Shown here piece after piece: positions 23,501 through 36,500 of a stretch of DNA of 64,000 bases. The position numbers and the translations under genes are program-made. A model generated the notes under the pieces. It saw nothing but the letters and a program-made list of their open reading frames with translations, had not been told where the DNA came from and ran no database searches. The stretch is from Strix aluco (lineage: Eukaryota; Chordata; Aves; Strigiformes; Strigidae). How positions within the stretch are numbered: the first letter of the stretch is position 1; each line of letters begins with the position of its first letter. Location: NCBI RefSeq assembly GCF_031877795.1, contig NC_133933.1:94385552-94449551 (forward strand), in the 5' to 3' direction.

Positions 23501-26395
23501 TCTAGACATTTCATTTCAAAGTTCAAAAAATGCTGGGTCTGTTCTATTTTGTGCTTATTTTAGGTGCTGATCATTCAGGTGGGACTCCTCTACTAAAAGC
23601 TTTTGTACGGCACAAAGGTTTTCACACAGACATGAGTGTCAGTTCACAATTTGAAAGTTTTAACGTTTCACTTAAGGACCTACTTTGTATTTACAAATAA
23701 TCAGATCTGAGTATTAACCCTTTTCAGATGTTATAATAACATGGTAGTGTGTGATATTGGTGTGCTAGTCTTTATTGTGGAGGGGTGAAAACTTGATCTT
23801 CTGAGGCTTCTGTCTTGAAACTCAAGGTGTATATATCAATGTACTAATACAGTATCTGGTGTTGTAATGTTTATAGTAAAGGAGGGCTGTGTTAGAATGA
23901 CTTACAAAGAAATAATTCAGCAGAGTCAGATTTCACATAACTGTGGTGTCACCATAATGGAGTTAGTGTGAGGTAGGCAGGGTTGTATTTCTATCTAGTA
24001 GCAGACTTTTTATTCTTTCAATGTGTGGTTTGTTGTTCACAGTATTTTGGTGTTTGGTGAGGCTAGTGCTCAGGTGCTTTAAAGAAGTTTTCCTCTGGCC
24101 TCTCTGTTCCTTTCTTGTAATGGCACAAGTTTCTCTGGAACCAGGATTTACTTTCTTCTGAACCATATTCTCCTGCAATTCAGTGTTTTAAATAGGTGTG
24201 TACCTGCACAATGGGAGGTGTGGCATGGGGTACAGTAGGACTGCTTCCTTGGGTGGTGGTGCCATTTCATACCAGTTTACCTAACAGATTAGTCAACTTT
24301 ATTTTATGATTCCCCTGAGTAATTTTTCTTTATGTTCTTTTTATTTTTTACTTTTCTTTCTTTGTAGCACTAGTAGCAATGTCTTAACAGTTAATTATAT
24401 TTAAGATGTGCTTTACAAGGCATATTTAAAATTCATACTTCAACCACAGCATAATTTTATTGCCTAGTGGCATATTGATGAAATGTGAGAAATTGGTTTG
24501 AGGATAACAGCACTTCTGATGTTTTTCCTATAGATTTCCAAATCTTTTAATTGATTACTATTTAGAAGGGTGTTTGATGCACTGGCAATCTGAGTCTACC
24601 AGTAGTAGTCACCTGTCACACCTTGATTCCTTAGAGCAGCAAGTCAGGCTGTATTCTTGAAACTAGAGCGCTTTTTTAAGCTTGTGACAGTAATTCACTT
24701 TTCCTTATAATCTGAGGCTTTAGAGAAGGTGAAAGGAAAAGAGTCCACGTAGGTAATGTTAAATTGCTTCTGTTACTGCAGAAATTTGTATGTTGGTTGT
24801 AAAATGCCCTGTATAGTGAACTGAAACTGTCTTTGACAAATGTAAGCTAAACAGTTGTGGTCAGTTTTGGTCTCTGAAATATTTCTGAATGTTACTCCTG
24901 GTCAGGGATGGCAGACTAATTGTAGTGAATAAAACCTTTTTTTTTTTGTTTTTTTTCTTTCCCTTGTTCATTTGCCTGCTGTTTGAAATTGTTTTGAAGG
25001 TACACACTGAATAACTTCTGATCTGTAGATTTCCATTCCAAGTATTTAATCCCATCTGAATGGGGTGGAAAAATAATTGTTGAAGGCTTTGTCATGAGAT
25101 GTTTAAATGAATACTCTTGGATTAGAAATGGTTTTTTTTCTTCACAGTTTAGATTCCATTACTGGTGTTTGCTCTAAACTGATTGTTTTCAGCATGGTGT
25201 CAATATTTATGATAATTCTTGACATAGGAGGACTGGGATTTCTGTTTTCTTTTCCAAACAAAATCATCTTTCCTTGACATGCCTTTGCAGATAGAGACAT
25301 TAACAAAATACAGTTATACATTCAGTGCCTGAAAAGCAATGAAGCTAAGCTCAACAGGCTTTTTTGAGGGGAGTGGGGGGCGAGGAGTGGGGTGTGCACA
25401 TTTATAATGATGGCTAAGCTGGAAAGGTAGCAGGGTGAGGGTTTTTGTTTGTTTTATTGTTGACTGCCCGCTCCACTGGAGGATTTGTTAATATTTTTAT
25501 TTAGTCAGCTTTCATGATGGCATTGTCCAGCTTCTTTTGCAATATTTTACTCATGGGTAGAACAACTTTAAACTACAGTTTGCATAGCAAGGAAGAACAT
25601 CAAGGAGTGTATTACATGATTGAATACTACTTCACTTTGTTTGCAACTTAGGCTTGAAGGATTGAAGCATGAAATTTTTTGGGACTGGATAGCAGTTCAC
25701 ATTAAATTAGGCAACATATCAGTGATGTATATAGCTCACTTTCTGTTTTAGATGGGTTTATGTGTGATTTTTATACTGCAGTCTGAACTTTGTGTACTGT
25801 AACCTTTTTAAATATAACTGCACACATTTAATAGGCTAGATGAGTGCTTCTGTCAGGCCATCTTTATTTTTGAGAAAGTGGATGCCAGAGAAAGATGATT
25901 ATATGCTAAAGCTAAGTATGCATAGATAAGCAGAAATGCTGTATGCCCCAGACTGTGAATATATTTTCATGAAGAAGAATTTGTATCTTTGCCTCTTTTT
26001 ATTTCTTCTTCCTCCCTTACCCCTTCCAACCTTGACCTTCACTACTTCCTGACTATTTCAGGAGCTTTAGACCTTAGCTCTCCAGGAGTGCTAACAGCCT
26101 GAATTCACGTCTCTTGTACAAGTTGCTTTTCTTTGCTCTGTTGCCATCCTTCCTTTCACATTTGTCAGCAACACAGCTAATTGTGGAGAGGAGCCTTCCT
26201 GTTGATTCTGCGGAAGAGACTTAGTAGGGAGATGGGTGGGCATTCAGGCCAGGGAAGACAAAGTGGGGCATAATACTTTTTTGCAGTGGCTAAGGGAAAC
26301 TGTGGTGCTCCTTTCCTCTTTCTGGGTGTGACTGACAAAGCTTCTGTTAGCCAAGGTGTACTCAACAGCTGTGGGGATTTTTTGGTGGGTGGCTT

Positions 26396-26430
26396 ATTTG
26401 TTTTTGTTTTTGTTTTTGTTTTTGTTTTTT
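26396..26430 (+). repeat. (TTTTTG)n simple repeat
   Basis: About five tandem TTTTTG units are followed by a T run and a C run in intron 1. Confidence 0.85.
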
Positions 26431-26832
26431 TTTTCCCCCCAGCAGTCTTTTAGTTCAGTTCTTGCTTTTCAATCACTAAGTAATGATATAATTAGACAGT
26501 AAACTGTCAGGGCCCTAAGGACCCTAAAACTGGGAAAGCAAACTTTTTTTTTCTTCAGATGACTTTTTTGGATCCAGTTCTCTGTGTAGCCTCAAAGATT
26601 TATGTCAAAGAAAGGGAGGAGGTGCCTTTGGAGCCTGGGGTGGGGAAGGGAGTCATGGGTTTCTAAACTGACTGAATGCCTGAGTATAAGCTCAGATGGC
26701 ATGGGGAAGGTCAGTTAACCTTGCTACATTGCTTCTGTGCTTTCAAGCACTAGTTTGGTATGCATTTAAATTGTTACCATTTCTGAGGAAAAGAATTTTG
26801 TTTACTAATCTGTTTGGTTTGTTCTCTTTCAG

Positions 26833-27176
26833 GTCTCCCTTGCAATTATGGAGTTTTAGAAGAATAAGGTAGTGTGGAGGGGGAATCCCCCTCTGCACAC
26901 TTGAGGTAGTTAATTTTTGGAATTTTCTATGGACAAGAATATTTCTTATGTAAGATGGTGAAATAAGACTTCTGAAAATATATATTTATAAATATTTATT
27001 TGGATCAAGTGCCAAACATAGCAGTACAAAGATTTTTAATGGCAGCTCAATAAAACTGGATTTACATCCTTGGAATTACAAATTTTTTAAGGCACTGTGT
27101 TGTGTACTGATTTGGAGTGCCTTGATACACTTAAGGGTTGTTCCCCTTAAGGAGAGGAGCAGCTTTAGACGTGAAG
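26833..27176 (+). promoter_or_regulatory. IBTK: IBTK exon 2 leader with five short uORFs
   Basis: Between the acceptor at 26832 and the main ATG lie five upstream AUGs, each with an early stop: 26848-26859 (3 codons), 26929-26961 (10 codons), 26948-26953 (ATGTAA, a bare start-stop), 26955-26966 (3 codons) and 27039-27053 (4 codons). None overlaps the main ATG. In-frame TAA at 27132 closes the main frame upstream. Human IBTK mRNA is known to use inhibitory uORFs for preferential translation when eIF2alpha is phosphorylated, so this arrangement is probably functional. Confidence 0.65.
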
Positions 27177-27500
27177 ATGAGTTCTTTCATGCCAGACTGC
27201 ACTTCAAAGTGTCGATCTCTACAGCATGCTTTGGATGTTATTTCTGTAGTAACCAGAGGAAGCGAAGGCCAGATCAAGGCCTTTCTCTCTTCTTACTGCT
27301 ACAATGCTGCAACTATAAAGGATGCCTTTGGTAGAAACGTTATACATCTTGCTTCGTCTTGTGGCAAAAAAGGTGTGCTAGACTGGTTGGCTGAGACCAA
27401 AGGAGTAGATCTCTTGGCAAAAGACAAGGAGTCTGGATGGACAGCTTTGCACAGAAGTATATTTTATGGATACATTGATTGTGTTTTGTCATTACTGAAG
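27177..27500 (+). CDS. IBTK: IBTK exon 2 coding part: start and ankyrin repeats
   Basis: It encodes residues 1-108, phase 0 at the end, donor GTGAGT. ATG 27177 has A at -3 and an in-frame stop at 27132. Ankyrin signatures are visible: FGRNVIHLASSCGKKGVLDW, then SGWTALHRSIFYGYIDCV. Confidence 0.95.
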
Positions 27501-30500
27501 GTGAGTGATTTGCAACTGTAGTTTTCCTCGGTATCTACAATTTTTAGAGTTGTATTATTTATGTAAAAGTGTTTTTTAAAACTTGACTAGAAGTGTCTTG
27601 ATGGTTGTCTTAATACTGTGTTTAGATCAGAGTACGTTGATTTACTTGAAAGTTCTCTCTGTGTTCATAAAAGATGTCTGCCTTTGCCCATACAGGAATC
27701 AGCACTGAGTAAGGATCCCTGATTAATTGTGGACTCCTTGAAGACTGTTTTGTGTGGATGATATCAGGGTCAGGATCTTAAAAGTGGAGAGTGATCAGAC
27801 TGAAGATACTCTAAAAATAGACTCTTCATTAATTATACCAATTAGTGTTTTTAGAGAACATAAAATAGTGAAAGCTTAAATGGAGTTATAATTAAAAACA
27901 AATCTTACGTTTGAGAGATAAGCACTTCAAGATACAGAGCATTTTATTAAGCGCATCCCCATTTCATTCATGTTTTAACCAGGGCTTTTGCTTAGTCTCC
28001 CTCATTCCTTTCTTGCAATTGCTGTTTCTTCCCTACCACTTAGAAAGTTGTATATATTTTTGACTGCTCTTCCTTCTGTTCTTCCTGTCCCAAGTACAGC
28101 AAAGGGAAGAGCTACATATGGTTGAGATGTTCAGGGTCCCTTTAACCATGTCAGAAAATAAAATATTCATGATTCAGAATTACTTAAAAGCAAACATTTT
28201 GAGGCAGAGAATTTTCCAATTTGAGTCCAGCTTTTTAAAATTGCAGTGACTGGCAATTTGTAAATATAAAACTCTCTGCTTTCAACAAGATTTTAAGCAA
28301 AATGGTTGTGGATCCAGTATTTTTTACTTCTTGAAGGTCTGGTAACTGTTAAATACTTATTTCATGTGCTACATAGTGAGGAGGTTTTCATTAAAATTGA
28401 CAAAAGTAGGTGTTTGTATGAGAATTGTACATGATTCTGTTTTCTAGAAAACTGTAAACTCTGTATGTGATGTACGGAAAATTAGTCCTCTAGTGCATGT
28501 GTGTGTATGTCTGTATCTGATATTTGCTTATGGGAGACCTGTACAGGTTTCCCCAGACATATTTTACTTTTCTGTCAGTTGCATAAATGAGATTTTTCTG
28601 ATAGCTGGCTCTGCTGATATTCTTCTAAGAAGCAGAATGAAACAGCTCATGCAGAATGAAACAGCTCACACAGAATGCTCTGTCTTCCAGTTCCTTAACC
28701 GAGGTCTTTCTGCTGTACTGCATTATAAAAAGGATACATTCTTAAGGTATTAGAGCAACAACAGGAAGGGATTATAGAATAGAGTTACGAAATAGCTGAG
28801 CTAGAAAGAGATCTTGAAGATTGTCTAGTCTAACCCCATGCTCAAGCAAGGTCAGCTAGAGCAGGTTGCCCAGGACTGTCCAGTTGGGTTTTGAATGGAG
28901 ACTCAAAACATCTCTGTTCCAATGTTTTAATACCAGTGTAGTAAAAATGGGGTTTAGGTTTAAACAGAATTTCTTATATTTCAGTTTGTGCCCATTGCCG
29001 CTTGTTTTGCCACTGGATATCACTGCAATTCCAACCCCTCACCTTCAATCAGGTCTCTATGATACATATCGATAAGATCTGCCCCTGACTCCCCGCCCCT
29101 TCTCTGGCTAAGCATCCCAGCTCTCTCAGCCTCTCCTTGTATGTCAGATACCTCAATCATTATTTTTATGGTCTTTTGCTGGACTTGCTCTTGTATGTCC
29201 ATGTCTGTCTTGTATTGGGGAGTCCAGATCCTACGAACGCAGCACTCCAGCTGTGGCTTGCCAGTGCTGAGTAATGCCTGCTGGCAATGCTCCCACACGC
29301 AGCCCTGGATGTTTTTGCCATTCTTAGCTGCGAGGACACGTTGCTGGCTTGTGGTCAACTGGTTGTCCACTAGGAGCCCCAGGTCCTGTTCTGCCAAGCT
29401 GCTTTCCAGCCAGTCAGCCTCCATCTGTGTTGATACATTGGCTTGTTCCTCCTTAGGGCCAGGATTTGCATTTCCCTTTGTTGAACTTCATGAGGTTCCT
29501 CTCAGCCCTTTGCTCCAGCCTGCCAAGGTCTCTCTCTGAATGGCAGCACAACCCTCTGACTTATCGGCCACTCTTTCTGGTTTTGTATGATCATCAGCCT
29601 TGCTGAGGGTGCACTCTGTCCTGTCATCCAGGTCATTAATGAAGACGTTAAACAGTACTGGCCCCAGAATCAACCCCTGGGATACTCAACTAGTGTAGAT
29701 GACAGACTTCTGTTGTGGGCTGAAGGCAGTCATGACTTATTCTCTGACTGCATCTCACTATAAGTTTTTCCACTCGGCAATTGGAGTTTGTTTTTACAAA
29801 TTCAGACCACATGAGTATCGCTGCAGCCTCTGTTTTGCTTGTAAATGACTTACACAGCTGCCAAAGAGAAGAATATCCAGCTGCGTGTTACATCATAAAG
29901 ATAGGTTGGTCTTTCTGTCATTTAGTGAGTTAATACCAGCACTGCTGCTAGTAAGTTACCTTTATAATTTGGAAATGTATGTTCTTTTGGCTAGTGTTTT
30001 TCCAAATCAGGTTACAGGTTCAAATCCCTACTGCAGATGTGGCTAGCTGTCCTTCTGTCATGCTTGAAACAGTTGTGCTCCCTTGGTTTTTGTATTTCAT
30101 GTGTTTACCTCTTAAGTGTGAGATTCTGTAAGGTTTTCCTTTATATTAGCCATGAGCTGTGGTACATAGGTACAGCTGTATTATCCATTAGGTTCTGCTC
30201 AGGGACATCTGTAGTTCTTCCTGTCAGGGATGTGATTGATGACACTTGGCTTCCTTAAAACCAATGCTGATATAGCAGCACTTTTTCGTATTGAGAAAAC
30301 AGTATTTATGGAGAATATTTACCTCTCTCTGAGTTCTAAAGGAATGACTTGTTTATGCTTTGTGCTTCTGAAGCTTCCCTGCTGCTCTCTTGTCTGACTG
30401 TTCGTGTCCTCTTGCCTTTTCTCAGAAACTGTGAACCACCATTCCCTGCTTATTTTCAAAGCCATAGTAGGTTTTTTCATTTTCTTACTTCTCTAGCTTG

Positions 30501-33500
30501 TCAAAACTGATTCTGTAAAAATGCCGATATAAGAAGATGTGTCCTTTGAAGCTCGTAAATGCATTTTTTGTAAATACTTACGCTTACTAGATGGCAGTAC
30601 TTTATCTTCAAGTGTCTTTCCTTTGTCTTTCACTGATTACATCTTCTCACTCAGTCAGTGCTCATACAACAAAATCCCAGTTAATAGATCAATATGATGT
30701 ATATGTGGCTGAACAGAATTGCACTGTTTTTTTCAGATTTGCTTACAGTTTACTTCAGTCTGAAGATTTTCTTCCTTCTCTTTCAGCATGGCGTTAGTCT
30801 GTACGTTCAGGATAAAGAAGGCTTATCAGCCCTGGATCTTGTGATGAAAGATAGGCCAATCCATGTGGTGTTCAAGAAGACTGGTAGGAAATCAAATAGC
30901 TTAAGTTTGTATTTTATAAGGAGATGTGTTCCAACAATGTATTAATGTATGTACCAGTGTAGACAAGATTTTCTGTTTCTAATTAGGACTGTGTAAGCTA
31001 TGAGATACCTGGAGATATGGGGTCATTAATATTGCAAAACGGCAGGTGCACAATCTTGGCAGTAGGCACAGGATGCACATGTGCAGCAAGAATGAAGGAA
31101 TGACAAGTGACTTGGAGGTTAGAAAAAGAAAAAAGCAAGTGATATAATAGGTAACCCAAAGAGGTTTTGGAGACTTCATCCTTGGAGATACTCAAAACCT
31201 CAGAGAACAGGGTCCTGGGCAACCTGCTCTAGCTGACCCTGCTTGAGCAGAGGCGTTGGACCAGGTGATCTCCAGATGTGCCTAACCTCAATTATTCTGT
31301 GATTTTTTATTTTTTTTTTTTTCTTTTTTCAAGTTACCAGAGAGATTTCAATGTCTTTGAATTTGATAGAGTAGTTTACATCGTTTCTGTGTCTTTTGTG
31401 AAAAGAGGGGGAATGTGTTCTTGAATCTTCAAAATATTTTTTTAGACGAGGTAGCTTTATATAAGCTAGTTACAGTCACTCTAAATACAGTTTCTCCAAA
31501 TAGGAAAAGAGTATGTAAGAATAACTCTGAGCACACAAGTTTTTCTTTGACAGGGGAATAGTTTTTCCAGTAGTTTTTATTTATTTTTATACTTTTATAA
31601 AAGTGTAAACTATAGGTAGAAAAGTGTAAAACTATAACTACATGGTTTTATACTTTTCTACCTGCTGCCTTTCCCCTTTTCTCCACATCCTTAAGTTCAG
31701 TTTTGTACGGTGAAATTTGTTCTTTTCAGCTTGTTTCCCGTCAGTTTAAGTAGTTTTGGTTACACAAATCCTGAGTTTTAGGTATTTTTAATTGTACTTT
31801 GTAAAATATGTTAGAATTCTTTTTAATAGTGATGCAATGTGGTCAAATACACATTGATTTCAGTTTTTTACTCATCAGAAAATGGTGTTCAGGTATCGCT
31901 GTAACTGAGATGTTATTAAAAATATATAAAGTGTTAGTTTTTGGCCACACCTCTGATTTGAAAGTGTTTATGATTTCCATACTTGACAGCATAACATTTT
32001 TTTGGGAAAGGCTTTTTACTAAATTGAAGCAAAGCATGTATAACCTAAGGTGGTAGTAGTAGTTGTCCTCTGAAAACAAGTAATTCTGCTGCTGAGGAAT
32101 GTTTGCATTTTCTGCAACTGGAAAATATATATAACTAATGTTGATCATCTGTACATTATTTTTTAAAATATTTTGTCGTAGCACCTTATGTCTCATAAGA
32201 ATAAATATTTTTAAAGTTTAGTTTTAGGTAAAAAAGAGCTTTCCTCTTCAAATTTTAAATAGAAACAACAGGAGTTGCTTTTCAAAGTCAGTATGCACAA
32301 GATTGGTAAATTTACAAGCTGCAGAGAGAATTTTTTTTCATTACAGATCCCACAGAAGTCTACACCTGGGGAAACAACATAAATTTTACTTTGGGTCATG
32401 GTGGTCAACAGGGTAAACATCATCCTGAATTGGTGGACCTTTTTCCTCGGAATGGTGTATATATCAAACAGGTATTTTTAATATATTACATAGGCAAGCA
32501 CCTTTCTTGGTGAATGTGAAGAGGTGTGTGAGGGGAGACAAGTATCGAAGATGTTACCAAATTTTGAAAATTTGCATGGAAAAAAAAAAGTTGGGTCTGT
32601 GGGTTTTTTGTCGTGTTTGTTTCTGATGTTTTGTCCATTCCCCCTGCCCCCCCACCCCACCCCCCCCCCCCCCCCTTCCCCCCCAGTCTCTTTTTTTTCC
32701 TAGTTATTTCTCAGCAAACAGTTTCCATTGCTCTAGAAAGCACATTAGAGCAGCTAAGGAGCACTAGAGTAGGCTTGCTGTATTACATTCTTGCTGCTTC
32801 CCTCCCGCAATGAAATCGTGGTTCTCTATTTTGATGAGGAGAATGTTGTGGTTTTTTTTTTTAAATACGATCTACCTTGGATATATGGCTCATATATCAT
32901 TAGATAAGTTCAGAACCATGATACTTTTGTAGCTGTTTGGAGTTTCTGATTTGCTGTGCAACTCCCATAGTGAACTGAAGTGGGACAGTGAATCTGTTTG
33001 ATACATAATGAATTAAAATTCTTACTGTGTTGAAAGCAGCATGTGCTGTTAAGCACGTTTCCTGTGGCAGTAGTTTTGTCCCTAATAACTTCTTGGGGCT
33101 ACTTCAGTTGAAGAATGTTTGAAAGTTTAAAGTACAACTTGAACAAGCATTCAGGGCAGACAGTCTGTTCTGCAGTCTTAACATGTTTCCTTCAGCTCTT
33201 CTGAGGCAGTATTGCTGCCCTTAAAACTCAGTCTTTTGAGTTTCTCTTAGCCTGTAGGGCCATGGTTGGACTTATTTTAATAAACACAAATTGTAGGCCT
33301 CTTCAGGTAGGTTAAGGCAGTACATAATAAATTTAAGCGCATGTTTTGTGTTCCTTGTGACTTGACAGCCCTGTCCTTTAATGCTAGTATCTTACTTATA
33401 TTTTCACAAACAGATCTTTATTAAAGCTGTAGTTCTTAACAGAGTAGTTTCGACAGGTGTTTCCAGATTATCCAAGAAAATGGATTTGTCCTATACTGCC

Positions 33501-36500
33501 TCGTCCCCACCCCTTTTTTTGCCCTTTTTCTTTCAGGTGGTACTCTGCAAATTCCACTCTGTGTTCCTTTCCCACAAAGGTCAAGTTTATACATGTGGAC
33601 ATGGACAAGGGGGACGCTTGGGTCATGGTGATGAACAAACATGCCTGGTATGCTATCTTATGCTATCTTGTGTAGTCTAGCATGATGTGTCTTTTATTTC
33701 AAACAGCAAGTCTAAAAAGTGAATTAGAGTTTCTGTGAGTGTACTTTCAAAAGAAGTTTGCTGTTGATTTCAAACAAACCCCCTTGCTCCCCACCAAATA
33801 ACAGAAGAAAACCTCTCCAGTACTACTAGTGAGGTGATAAAGAATAGAAGAATGTGCATTTAAATATATTTTAATTTAAGATAGCTAGATGTTGTGGTCA
33901 AACTTCTGTGTCATGGCTGAGTTGTTTCAAAGGCTAGCTGATGCCAGATAAGTGGAAGCAAATGGTTTTTGGCTGGGCTGGCTTCTTAAATATCATTGTG
34001 ACACTATCTGGTGAGTGTCAAGGCTGGCACAAAGGAAACAGCAGCACTGTGGAGAGTAGTGGCATGAAAAGTGGTGGTAGGGTTGCTTCTTACTAGGCTT
34101 GCACAGCTACTAAGTGAAAACTCACCTATCATTTTAATTTGAATAGTACGTTGTTGCAGTATGCAAAAAAAAAAATAATTGAGGAGTCTAAGATACGATG
34201 ACAGTACAATTCCTAGACTTCAGTATCTTCTCCTGTGCACACCACCCAGTAGCGTGTATTTACTTCGCAGCACAATTAATTTCTTAAAATTTCTAATATC
34301 AGGTATCAGTAGAACTTGATACTGTGTTGCTGGATGTTATAGTGAAGACTGGAACTCAATTCTTGATGCTTTTTTTAAAAAAAAAAATGCAATTCTATAA
34401 AATTAGAATCTTTTGCAAATTGCTGTTTTGAAATTGGGATATTACCCAGTTGAAGAAACGAGAACACACATTAGAGTGCATGAAGAGTCAAAGATACAGA
34501 ACTGCTTCCTTATTCTGTGGAATTTTCTTAGGATTATCCTGTGTTTTGGAGGGAGAAATCTTTATCACTCATGGTAATTTAAAAAGAAAAACAAAAGAGG
34601 TAACAGTTAATATTTGTTCAGTTGCCCTGTAGATATAGTTTCCAACCTAATTTCAGAGCAGCTAGTTTAAAAATCATCTCTCCTGAGGATGCATTTCAAA
34701 TGAAAGTAGCTCATCTTACTGCATTGAATGTGGTAATTTTGTTAATGAGTGTATTGCATTTTCACCTGAATGTCAAATGTTTGGTCATGACTTTCTGTTG
34801 GTGTAACTTTAGTTTCATAGTCAACCACTGATTAATATCAAACTAGTGTATTTTCATATCAATATTTTTTTACCTTGTTCAGGTTCCAAGACTCGTGGAA
34901 GGCTTAGCTGGCCATCAGTGCTCCCAGATAGCTGCAGCTAAGGATCATACTGTTGTTTTAACAGAAGATGGATATGTTTACACTTTTGGTTTAAATACTT
35001 TCCATCAGTTGGGTATTCTTCCTCCTCCTCCTAACTGCAGTGTTCCTCGACAGGTAAAAATAACATCTGTCAAAGCTTAATTGTTTGTTTGTTTTTAACA
35101 GAAAATAAAATGTGAAGATTGTGGAAATACCTTTTAAGCTTTTTCAGGACAATAAAGTTGGTTGTGAGTTCAGATAAGTCTTGATTCTGTGTTATCATAC
35201 ATTTCCATCTTAAATACTGAACTGTGTTCTGATAAATGTCTTAGTTTGTAACCTGAACTGTACTAAAGTTTGTGGTGCTAAGTATGATACAAGGTACAAT
35301 TGCCAAAACTCTTTTCTTCCCCAAATTGTTCTGTAGCTGAAATGACGTAAATGTAATAGGTATGTATTACTTGAGATTCATGCTCTTTACTCCTTTTGAA
35401 TCACTGGATGATGGATCTCAGGGTTTGACGGTTGTGTCTTTTGCTGGAAGCACTGTTGATTCTGGATTCCTAATGCTTTGGGAGGAATAGCAACAGGGAA
35501 GAGAGGGTATGGGCATCAGCAACTTGACTATATTTCTATGCTCAATCTCTAACTTTTTATAATTTTTTTTTAAGTAAATAAGAATTACCTCTTATTGAAA
35601 AGAATCTTCATCTGGAGTAGAACAGCATTGCACTACCAGTGTTATAAAAGTAGGAAAGAATAATTGGCCAAAGTGCAACAGGGTAGTGTTTTGGGGTACA
35701 ATGGGGTGCTCTTCAATAGTGTAATGATAGCTGTGTATCCACAGTATTTGCTTTGATTTTGATCATCTTGATGTGGAAAATCAAGTTAAATTTGAAGTGT
35801 GAAATTAGTAGTATAGTGTTCTGCAGCATGTTCAGAGCATTAGAACTTAAAAGCTGAAAATTTTTAGCTGATGCTTTTGCAGCACCTGTGTTGTCTTTGG
35901 CTGTCTTACACATGTCCTGTGCAGTCTTGTTCAACATCTTACATATGAAGACAGCCTAAGAAGATTTGATTCTAGTTCTGATTAGATAATGCGAAAAGTT
36001 TACTTCTTTTTGTCACTAGTGCAATAGTGCCCCACTTGACAACCTTCTGAAATAATCCTGATTTACTAGACTGTATGTGGATTGATACCGATGCTTCATT
36101 TGTAATGACTTAAGGGGTTAAATGTTGTCAGAAGTTTGAACATGTGAAATTCATTTGTTGCTGCTTAATATTAAGATGTACTTTGGATTTATGCCTAGGT
36201 TCAGGCAAAAAACCTGAAAGGTAGAATGGTGATTGGAGTGGCTGCAGGCAGATTCCATACAGTGCTATGGACTAAGGAAGCAGTGTATACCATGGGGCTG
36301 AATGGAGGCCAACTAGGTAAGGTAGAAGTGTTCTGAAAGTAAAACCCAGTCATTAAAAGGTGTTATTCGTACTAATACTGTCATCTGCTTCTTAAAACAG
36401 GAGCCTGGTTAAAGCTTTCTCTTCACACGCTCTCTCTCTCTTTTTTTTTTTTTAAGCCAGTCTGATGACATCATCCCTTCACACTTCTTTTGAAGAATAT

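Larger units (their letters stand above)
18633..26832 (+). other. IBTK: IBTK intron 1 (8.2 kb)
   Basis: It runs from GTGAGG at 18633 to a strong pyrimidine-rich acceptor, TTCTCTTTCAG, at 26832. It holds a G-quadruplex motif near the donor, a probable old CR1 fragment at about 20080-20540 and a (TTTTTG)n repeat at about 26396-26430. No internal exon was recognised. Confidence 0.7.

Noticed and set aside
25366..25394. G-rich stretch as a quadruplex
   Set aside because: Only three runs of three or more G are clearly separated, so it does not meet the four-run rule.
27138..27176. In-frame extension of the IBTK frame upstream of ATG 27177, opening at TTG 27138
   Set aside because: ATG 27177 matches the conserved IBTK N-terminus and has a purine at -3. 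A TTG start is not needed.
29141..29539. Plus-strand 132-codon frame
   Set aside because: It is the shadow of the antisense CR1 reverse-transcriptase remnant.
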